Positions 56,649 to 64,000 of a DNA stretch of 64,000 bases are shown here, one piece after another. Source of the DNA: an uncultured Bacilli bacterium (GTDB lineage: Bacteria; Bacillota_I; Bacilli_A; RF39; UBA660). Made by a program: the position numbers and the translations under genes. The notes under the pieces are model-generated. The model searched no databases and was not told where the DNA came from. It worked only from the letters and a program-made list of their open reading frames with translations. Within the stretch, counting starts at the first letter, position 1; the number at the start of each line of letters is the position of its first letter. The DNA is taken from contig CASPWD010000003.1 of assembly GCA_949425635.1 (NCBI GenBank), positions 124,001-188,000 on the forward strand. Reading direction: 5' to 3'.

Positions 56649-57896
56649 ATGGCAACAAGTGAAAATATAGATGCAAGATTGCAGAGAGTAGAATCTTCTG
56701 TTTCAAGTTTAAACTCTAATTTAAACAAGTCAAAAACAGATATATCAAAAAATAAAACAAACATAGAACAAAATAAAACAGATATAGATACTTTAAAATC
56801 AGATGTTTCTAAAAATGCAAATGATATATCTATAATGAAAGTTGACCAAACAAATACAAATGCTGATGTTAGACTACTAAAAACTAATGTATCTAATATA
56901 AATGAAGATATAGTTGATTTAGCAAATCACGTTGACTATGTAGATGAAAAACATGATAATCTTGAAAAGAAGCATACAGAAGAAATCACAGTTGTAAATG
57001 ATGAAATTGTTAATATCTATAAAGGAATTACAAAAATTGAAGATACAGTAAATGAAATAAAAAATAATGGTGTGCCAAACAGACCACCATACCCAAATTG
57101 GGGTTGTGGATGTATGCCACCACAACCACCAGAAGAACCTGAGGAACCTGTATTACCTGAAAATGCTACAATACTAGATAAATTAGTTGCAGATTATTTA
57201 AAAGAACAGATAGGTAATGTATTATGTACTATAATACCAAGACATGATATTTCTTCAAATTGGACATTAAATGACCCAGTTTTGACAATGGGAGAATATG
57301 GTGTTGAAGATGATACTCATAGAATTAAAAGAGGTGATGGTACTTCTAAATGGTCAGAACTACCTTATGAAACATTTGGTATTGAGAGTATAGTTGCTGA
57401 TAAAGCATCTGATATTAGATACGATAATTCAGAAAGTGGATTACAAAAGTTTAATGTACAAGATGTATTAGATTTCTTAATTAAAACAGATGAAGAATTT
57501 GCTAAAAAATTTGATAAGAAAGAAGATATATCAAATCGTAAAGATGATTTATCTAATACAGATAATGTAAATAGTAATTCATATCCTACAACAAAAGCAG
57601 TTGTAGATTATGTAAGAGATGTTGTAAATGATTTACCAAGTGTTGACCCAGATGACCCAAATCATACAGGAAATTGCTTACCAGAAGTTGAGGATACAAC
57701 AAAAGATTATACATTACAAAATATTCAAGGTGAAACTAAATGGGTTGAAAATGCAAGTGGTTCTATACAGGATATCGCTGCATTACAACAAAAGATAGAT
57801 GACCAACAAATAGAAATAAATACATTAAAATCAGACCTACAAGCATTACAAAACAGGTTTGATAGTTTAATAGATTTGAATGAGGAGGAATTTTAG
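56649..57896 (+). CDS. coiled-coil tail/head fibre
   Basis: Heptad N terminus ENIDARLQRVESSVSSLNSNLNKSK; RHDISSNWTLNDPVLTMGEYGVEDDTHRIKRGDGTSKWSELPY fibre motif. Confidence 0.75.
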   Translation: MATSENIDARLQRVESSVSSLNSNLNKSKTDISKNKTNIEQNKTDIDTLKSDVSKNANDISIMKVDQTNTNADVRLLKTNVSNINEDIVDLANHVDYVDEKHDNLEKKHTEEITVVNDEIVNIYKGITKIEDTVNEIKNNGVPNRPPYPNWGCGCMPPQPPEEPEEPVLPENATILDKLVADYLKEQIGNVLCTIIPRHDISSNWTLNDPVLTMGEYGVEDDTHRIKRGDGTSKWSELPYETFGIESIVADKASDIRYDNSESGLQKFNVQDVLDFLIKTDEEFAKKFDKKEDISNRKDDLSNTDNVNSNSYPTTKAVVDYVRDVVNDLPSVDPDDPNHTGNCLPEVEDTTKDYTLQNIQGETKWVENASGSIQDIAALQQKIDDQQIEINTLKSDLQALQNRFDSLIDLNEEEF

Positions 57897-57898
57897 AG

Positions 57899-59353
57899 AT
57901 GGCTAATGGATTATTAGAAAAGAAAAATTTGGAAGATATCGCAGCTGCGATTCGTGTAAAAAATGGAAAAACAGAAGTAAAGTACAAGCCAAGTCAAATG
58001 GCAGATGCTATTATGGAAATAAAAACAGGTGGTAGTATAATTGTTTCAAATGAGGTAAGTGAGGTACACATAGTAGACGGTAAAACTACAATAAATGTAC
58101 CCAAGACTGAAAAAGAACCAGAGGTAGGAGATTATATTGTAGCACAAACTAGGAATGGTAACGATTATGATGCTGCAGTATTTAGGATAGATGCTGTTGA
58201 TAAAGATACAGATGCTGATAATTATATATGTTCAGTAACAGTAAGTGATACACTTGATGTTATTGGTGTAGATTCAAGTGATGCAACAGCATTAGCAACA
58301 GATATTATGAAAGGTAAAACTGCTTATGTAAATAATGAAAAAGTAACTGGTACTTTAGAAGCTTTAGTAGGAAAAGATTTAAAAGTTAAGTCTGTAACTA
58401 AAGGGATTGGAGATGCTGGTCCTGGTGGTTCTACTGTTACTTATAGCGACATTAATGTAACTTTTACAAATGATTTAACAGCATCTCAAGTAATTAATTC
58501 TACAACAAGAACAATAGAAACATCTATTGATTACAGTGATATAGCAACAGCAATAGACTTAAAAGCAGGAGACATTGTTACAGGAAAAACAGTATTAGGT
58601 ATTGCAGGTGCTGGTGGTGCTGCAGGTGGTATTGATACAACTGATGCAAATGCAACAGCAGATAATATTGAAAGCGGAAAAACAGCTTATGTAAATGGAG
58701 CTAAAATAACTGGTACTCTTTCTTTATTAAGTGGAAAAGTTGCTTCTGATAATGCAAGTGCTGTAATAAATGATGCTAAAGATGGATTAACAGTTGAATT
58801 AGGAAAAACAACTAAATCAATACTAGCAGCAAATTCAGCATTAAAATCAGATATATCATTTACAGATATAAATACTGCTTTAACAGCAGGAGGTATTGGT
58901 GTAAATGCAACTGATATTGCTCAAGGTAAAACTATTTTAGGTGTTGCAGGTACATTTACAAGTGATGCTAATGCTGTAGCTGCAAATATGGTAAAAGATA
59001 AAACAGCTTATGTAAATGGTGTTAAAGTTACAGGTACAATGAAAGAAGTAACAGGAACAACTGGTAAACTTATAAATAAAACAACAACTGAAACTGACAA
59101 ATTAGTATTTACACCAGAAAATAATGGTTATGTTGAAACTTCATCTGAATTACACATTTTAAATACAGATTTAGTAACAACTTTAGGATTAACAGCAAAT
59201 AAAATAGCAAAAGGAACAACTATTTTAGGTGTTGAAGGAACATTTGAAGCAACAACAGAAAAAGAAGATAAAATTACAGAATTAACAAATAAAGTTGCTG
59301 AATTACAAGCAATTATAGACGGATACGAAGACTTAAATGAGGTACAATTCTAG
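57899..59353 (+). CDS. tail fibre with repeated GKTAYVNGxKVTGT modules
   Basis: SDATALATDIMKGKTAYVNNEKVTGTL; DANATADNIESGKTAYVNGAKITGTL; DANAVAANMVKDKTAYVNGVKVTGTM. Confidence 0.78.
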   Translation: MANGLLEKKNLEDIAAAIRVKNGKTEVKYKPSQMADAIMEIKTGGSIIVSNEVSEVHIVDGKTTINVPKTEKEPEVGDYIVAQTRNGNDYDAAVFRIDAVDKDTDADNYICSVTVSDTLDVIGVDSSDATALATDIMKGKTAYVNNEKVTGTLEALVGKDLKVKSVTKGIGDAGPGGSTVTYSDINVTFTNDLTASQVINSTTRTIETSIDYSDIATAIDLKAGDIVTGKTVLGIAGAGGAAGGIDTTDANATADNIESGKTAYVNGAKITGTLSLLSGKVASDNASAVINDAKDGLTVELGKTTKSILAANSALKSDISFTDINTALTAGGIGVNATDIAQGKTILGVAGTFTSDANAVAANMVKDKTAYVNGVKVTGTMKEVTGTTGKLINKTTTETDKLVFTPENNGYVETSSELHILNTDLVTTLGLTANKIAKGTTILGVEGTFEATTEKEDKITELTNKVAELQAIIDGYEDLNEVQF

Positions 59354-59374
59354 TAAAGAAGGAGTTAATAGATT

Positions 59375-59914
59375 ATGGCAAATGGAATAGTAGAAAAGGC
59401 ATCATTGCAACAAGTTGCAGATGCTATTCGTATTAAAAACGAATTAACAACTAAATATAAACCAGCAGAAATGCCTCAAGCCATAAAAGATATAGCATTA
59501 GGGGTTGATACCTCTGATGCTACTGCTGGTGAACATAATATGTCAAAAGGAAAAACTGCTTATGCTAAAGGTGAAAAGATAACAGGTACATTAGAAGATA
59601 CAGTAGCTGAATACCCTACAACTAAACCATCTGAAACGACTTATACAAAAAATATAGTAAATGTTGATTTAAGTGATTATTCTAATAATATTAAAATGAC
59701 CTATGTACCAGATGAGACCATAGGAAAAGATGGGGTAATATTAAGACCTAATATTACTTTAAAACAACCACATACAACAGTAACAGGATTGGAAAATTTA
59801 AGAGCAGAAAATGTCAAGAAAGGTGTTAGTATTGCTGGTATATCAGGAACTTATGACGTTGACTTGACGGAAATAAAAACTTTGACAGGTAATATATTAG
59901 GAGAGGAGGCATAA
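59375..59914 (+). CDS. paralogous tail fibre protein
   Basis: MANGIVEKASLQQVADAIRIKN matches MANGLLEKKNLEDIAAAIRVKN of the previous ORF. Confidence 0.75.
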   Translation: MANGIVEKASLQQVADAIRIKNELTTKYKPAEMPQAIKDIALGVDTSDATAGEHNMSKGKTAYAKGEKITGTLEDTVAEYPTTKPSETTYTKNIVNVDLSDYSNNIKMTYVPDETIGKDGVILRPNITLKQPHTTVTGLENLRAENVKKGVSIAGISGTYDVDLTEIKTLTGNILGEEA

Positions 59915-59918
59915 TAAA

Positions 59919-61610
59919 TTGGAAGAAATTGAAAATATAAAGAATGAACTAAATGAAATAAAAACAGCAAGAGATAGTATTAAAACTGCATTAGAAAACG
60001 AAGGTGAAACAGTTACAAATGATATTAGAACTTATGCAGATACAATACCTAATGTAAATAAAGTAAAAACAGTAAATAGTGTAGAAGCAGATGAAAATAA
60101 AAATGTTCAATTAGATGCTTCTAAAATCAATGTAGATGATACAGCAGAAACTAAACAAACTGTAAAAGAAGTATCTGATAAAATAATAGATACAGATAAG
60201 GCAACAATATCATTTTATGTGAATGATACAGCAGATAATATTAATATAAGTTTATTTGGAAAAACAGTTAGTAATAATAATTATAATATTGATACAAATA
60301 ATCCTAAAAATGGTGGTGCTAATTCATTTCTAAGAAATTACGATAAATCTATTATGTTTCGAAAAATAAATAATTCTAATGGTAGAATAGATTTATCAGT
60401 AGCATCTGAAAATGTAATATTTGACCCTCAAGAAAGTGGTATAACAAGTACAAAAATTGCACCAGCAATTAGAGAATTAAAGGGTAAGATAGATGCAATA
60501 TCAGTACCAGATTATTCTGTTATAGAAACAACAGTAACAGAAGGATATTCAAAAACATATTCATTAACCAAAGACGGAGTAGAAGTAGGAGTTAAGATAA
60601 ATATTCCAAAAGATTTAGTTGTCAATAAGGGTAATGTAAAAGTAGTAGCAACAGCAGGTACACCTTATGAGGGAGCAGTAGTGGGAGATAAATATTTAGA
60701 TATTGAACTAAATGACCCAACACAAGACCATATCTATATACCAGTTAAAGAATTAGTTGATGTATATACTGCTGGTGATGGTATTGAAATAAGTGCAGAT
60801 AATGTAATCAAATCAAAGAATAGTAATCTTATAAATGGTAGTGCAGAAGGAAGTATAAGAAGTAAAAATTCTGCACCTGAAACAAGTACTTATGAATTAG
60901 GAACCACAGCTACTGCATTAGGAAATTCTACAAAGGCAAGCGGACCTAATTCCTTATCTGAGGGTAGTTTTTCGGAATCTAGCGGTCCTAGCTCACACGC
61001 TGAAGGTAGCTGGACAAAATCAAATGGTTCTAGTTCACATGCTGAAGGGACAAATACTATAGCATCTTGTAACAATTCGCATGTTCAGGGTAGATATAAT
61101 GTTGAAGATACTAATGAAAAATATGCCCATATAGTTGGTAATGGTGACGAGAGTAATAGAAGTAATGCACATACTATTGCTTGGGATGGAACAGGTTGGT
61201 TTCAAGGAAATGTAAAAGTAGGTGGAACAGGACAAGACGATACGAATGCTAAGAACTTAGCAACAGAAGAATATGTAGATGATAAATATAATGCTTTATC
61301 TGTTATTGAAATAGTAAGTGCAGATAAAGAACCAGGATATACTTTTTCATTTGGAAAATTATGTGATAGTGTAATGGTATTCTTAAATGGTGAAAAACTA
61401 ATAGCTCAAAAATCTAGTTCGCAAACAATAGAAGAATATTCTTATATAGAAAATAAAACAGATAACAAGATTACTTCTATTACATTTACAAATGATTTTA
61501 CTATTACAACAGGAGATAGAATAGAAGCAATTTTAATAAATCCTTCTGAAATATCAACTGCAAGTGAAATATCAACTTCAGGTGAAATTTCTAATGGTGG
61601 TGAGGAATAA
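59919..61610 (+). CDS. tail fibre with SHAEG (trimeric adhesin head-like) repeats
   Basis: SLSEGSFSESSGPSSHAEGSWTKSNGSSSHAEGTNTIASCNNSHVQG. Confidence 0.78.
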   Translation: MEEIENIKNELNEIKTARDSIKTALENEGETVTNDIRTYADTIPNVNKVKTVNSVEADENKNVQLDASKINVDDTAETKQTVKEVSDKIIDTDKATISFYVNDTADNINISLFGKTVSNNNYNIDTNNPKNGGANSFLRNYDKSIMFRKINNSNGRIDLSVASENVIFDPQESGITSTKIAPAIRELKGKIDAISVPDYSVIETTVTEGYSKTYSLTKDGVEVGVKINIPKDLVVNKGNVKVVATAGTPYEGAVVGDKYLDIELNDPTQDHIYIPVKELVDVYTAGDGIEISADNVIKSKNSNLINGSAEGSIRSKNSAPETSTYELGTTATALGNSTKASGPNSLSEGSFSESSGPSSHAEGSWTKSNGSSSHAEGTNTIASCNNSHVQGRYNVEDTNEKYAHIVGNGDESNRSNAHTIAWDGTGWFQGNVKVGGTGQDDTNAKNLATEEYVDDKYNALSVIEIVSADKEPGYTFSFGKLCDSVMVFLNGEKLIAQKSSSQTIEEYSYIENKTDNKITSITFTNDFTITTGDRIEAILINPSEISTASEISTSGEISNGGEE

Positions 61611-62500
61611 TGATACCATACCATAAAAAAAAGCATTTAGAAGATTTTTATACAGATAAATTTATGGAACATACATTATTATTTGAAGGTACAGTAAATG
61701 TACCTTCAAGACAATCTGGTCAAATAGCAACAGTAGAACTTCTAGATGATATATCAAATTATGATTATTTACTTGTTGAAAGAACTTATAGTGAAGTTTG
61801 TCAAATGCAACCAATAAGAAAAAGAGATGATGGTTTAGATACTTGTAGATTTTATTTTACAACAGTATCTGATTGGGGTGTTGAAAATGTTAATATGTAC
61901 TCTTTATGGATTCAAAGAGGAGGTACAAATAAGATAGCTATATTATTTAATACATCAACTGTAATTCAAACAGATGGAAATATTAATATAGATTTAAACT
62001 ATACATTACAACCCATAACTAAGGTAGTAGGAGTTAAACTTACAGAAAGAACATATACAGAAAGAGTATTAAAACAAACTATGTTAGACTTTGCATACCC
62101 TATTGGAACATATTATGAAACTTCAAATGCAGATTTTGACCCAAATATCGAATTAGGGGGTACTTGGGTAGAAGATACTAAAGGTTTAACAACAGTAGGT
62201 GCTTATAAAGCAACAGAAGCTGACCCAGGTTCAAGTAGAACATATTTACACTCAGGAAGTATTTACGGAGAAAGTAATCATATTTTATCAATAGATGAAT
62301 TGCCTAGACATAGATTTGGTGTTGGAAGTAGAGCTAGTGGAGAACAAAATGCTATAGCAGCTTCAGGAAATATGATAGGTAGAGAATTTTTAGGTTCATC
62401 AATTTATAATAGTTATTACACGGAATTTTTGGGTAGTGACCAAGCTCATAATAACGTGCAACCATCAATAGGTGTAATTAGATGGCACAGAATTGCATAG
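61610..62500 (+). CDS. MIPYHK-starting receptor-binding/collar-like protein
   Basis: PIGTYYETSNADFDPNIELGGTWVEDTKGLTTVG...IGVIRWHRIA. Confidence 0.72.
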   Translation: MIPYHKKKHLEDFYTDKFMEHTLLFEGTVNVPSRQSGQIATVELLDDISNYDYLLVERTYSEVCQMQPIRKRDDGLDTCRFYFTTVSDWGVENVNMYSLWIQRGGTNKIAILFNTSTVIQTDGNINIDLNYTLQPITKVVGVKLTERTYTERVLKQTMLDFAYPIGTYYETSNADFDPNIELGGTWVEDTKGLTTVGAYKATEADPGSSRTYLHSGSIYGESNHILSIDELPRHRFGVGSRASGEQNAIAASGNMIGREFLGSSIYNSYYTEFLGSDQAHNNVQPSIGVIRWHRIA

Positions 62501-62511
62501 GGAGGTATATT

Positions 62512-63045
62512 ATGATACCAAATTGTAAGAAAATTATAAATGATAGTTTGAAAAAAGAATTATTAGACGTATTCTATCCAATAGGTTCATATTATGAATC
62601 ATCTGACCCTGATTTCAATCCAAATAGTAGTTGGGGAGGGGTCTGGGTAGAGGACAGTAAAGGCAGAACTACAATAGGTGCTGGGGAATGTGATGATGAA
62701 GAAGCAAGAATATATACATTAGGGCAAAAGATAGGCTCATCAACACAATGGCTTACAAGCACAAATCAAATACCAGAACATGACCACTATATAAATATAC
62801 AAGCAGATAAAGGATATCATAAACATGGGATAGCCACAAATAATGGTCAACAAAATTTAGATTGGGGTTATTTATTTAAGTATGAAGGTACTGCTGCTTA
62901 TAATTCTGGTTCAATATCAGATACAAGTGGTGCTCATACTCACCAAGTAACTGGATATACTGATAAAACTGGTGCAAAAGACACAGTTGGGTTTAGTATA
63001 ATACAATCTAGTATTGTAGTCAAAAGATGGCATAGAATATCTTAG
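62512..63045 (+). CDS. MIPNCK-starting collar-like tail protein
   Basis: PIGSYYESSDPDFNPNSSWGGVWVEDSKGRTTIGAG...IVVKRWHRIS. Confidence 0.75.
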   Translation: MIPNCKKIINDSLKKELLDVFYPIGSYYESSDPDFNPNSSWGGVWVEDSKGRTTIGAGECDDEEARIYTLGQKIGSSTQWLTSTNQIPEHDHYINIQADKGYHKHGIATNNGQQNLDWGYLFKYEGTAAYNSGSISDTSGAHTHQVTGYTDKTGAKDTVGFSIIQSSIVVKRWHRIS

Positions 63046-63057
63046 GAGGAATGTATA

Positions 63058-63509
63058 ATGATACCTAATTGCAAAAAGAAAGAAGATAATTTTTTAAATA
63101 AATATTATCCTATTGGAAGTATCTATATGAATATAAATCCTGTAGACCCAAATAAAATTTGGGGGGGGTATGGGAAAGGATTGAAGATGTCTTTCTAATA
63201 GGATGTAGTGAAACATATAATGCAGGTATTATAGGTGGTACAGAAACACATAGCCATCACTATAAAGTTGCAAGTATAGTAACTAAGATGACGGCTGTAG
63301 ATGCAAGAGCAGTTGACTATAATACAGATACTGTGAAGGGCAGAACAGTTTTAAAACAAAATCAAGCATTTAATACAAATAGTAACTTAGGAGATGGTTC
63401 TGCATGGAATTATGGTGATGCAACATTTTATATTTCAGATGGTAAAACTGGAACTACTTCAAATATGCCACCACATTTACCTGTTTATATATGGAAAAGA
63501 ATAAAATAA
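63058..63509 (+). CDS. MIPNCK-starting collar-like tail protein, frame broken at a G8 tract
   Basis: MIPNCKKKEDNFLNKYYPIGSIYMNINPVDPNKIWGG then, in another frame, GGVWERIEDVFLIG...HLPVYIWKRIK. Confidence 0.75.
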
Positions 63510-63528
63510 ATAGTGAAGGAGGTATTCA

Positions 63529-64000
63529 ATGATACCTAATTGTAAGCAAGAAAAAGAAAATAACGATATAAATAAAAATATGTATATGATAACAGAACAA
63601 ATGATGACTATTTCAGAAGATGTACTTTCTGATTATCCTAATGAAGTTGCATATTTACAAAAATTAGCAAATGATGTTTTAAATGCATCTGATTATAGTG
63701 ACTATCCAATAGTATTTATGACAAATGTAAATACACCAAGTTCACCAGTTGCAGCTATAATTTCAAAATATGTAAAAAGAAATAGATTATTAGAAATATC
63801 TAGTATATTACCTGCAGAAGCAAAAATAGACCTTTATCAATCTGCAAAGACACAAAATGTCTATATTTTAGGCTCTACTGTTGAAATAAGATTAGATGCT
63901 AATGATAAAGTAAAAAGTTCATTACTAAAAGAAACTAATAATTTAATAGGTACAGTAAACTTACCATTTTTAAGTACAGAGTTTAATGGTAATGGAGATA
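63529..64000 (+). CDS. MIPNCK-starting protein, truncated by window end
   Basis: MIPNCKQEKENNDINKN... open to 64000. Confidence 0.7.
   Translation, partial: MIPNCKQEKENNDINKNMYMITEQMMTISEDVLSDYPNEVAYLQKLANDVLNASDYSDYPIVFMTNVNTPSSPVAAIISKYVKRNRLLEISSILPAEAKIDLYQSAKTQNVYILGSTVEIRLDANDKVKSSLLKETNNLIGTVNLPFLSTEFNGNGD

Noticed and set aside
1-64000. CRISPR array
   Set aside because: No regularly spaced direct repeats with unique spacers seen; repeated motifs are dispersed intergenic regulatory elements.
1-64000. Stop-codon reassignment (TGA or TAG recoding)
   Set aside because: Genes end cleanly at TAA, TAG and TGA, and the tRNA-Trp anticodon reads as CCA, not UCA; no suppressor tRNA seen.
1-64000. 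Temperate lifestyle (integrase, CI-type repressor, att site)
   Set aside because: No integrase or recombinase recognised in this window; cannot be judged for the rest of the genome.

Overview
The window is a contiguous piece of a large, very AT-rich tailed-phage genome. The Shine-Dalgarno sites and promoters look typical of a Firmicutes host. Nearly all genes are on the + strand. The only convincing - strand genes are two near 55 kb. Left part (1-23 kb): tRNA and structured-RNA block, GIY-YIG endonuclease, frameshifted NAD-dependent DNA ligase, SPFH/prohibitin-like protein, and an apparent RNA-repair island. The island holds an RlaP-like nucleotidyltransferase, a Thg1-like protein, tRNA-Cys and tRNA-Trp, and a fused kinase-phosphatase-ligase. 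Nearby are a NUMOD4-like/sigma region-4 chimera, YqeY, and many small Cys-rich proteins. Middle part (23-34 kb): tail fibre and baseplate-type proteins. 35-55 kb: transglycosylase, portal, and several very large acidic multi-domain proteins punctuated by a recurrent E-N/S-K-K-(V/L/I)-(T/E)-E peptide. 56-64 kb: a second tail-fibre and receptor-binding cassette with MIPxCK-starting genes and a G8 tract that breaks one reading frame. Two DNA motif families organise transcription: a TTGACA-N17-TATAAT promoter with nearly invariant spacer (11 copies, 2 on the - strand), and a 15-16 bp element TAAAATATTAATGAGG (8 copies), a candidate late promoter. No terminase, major capsid protein, prohead protease or polymerase was recognised here. 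All family calls come from reading motifs by eye, with no database searches.
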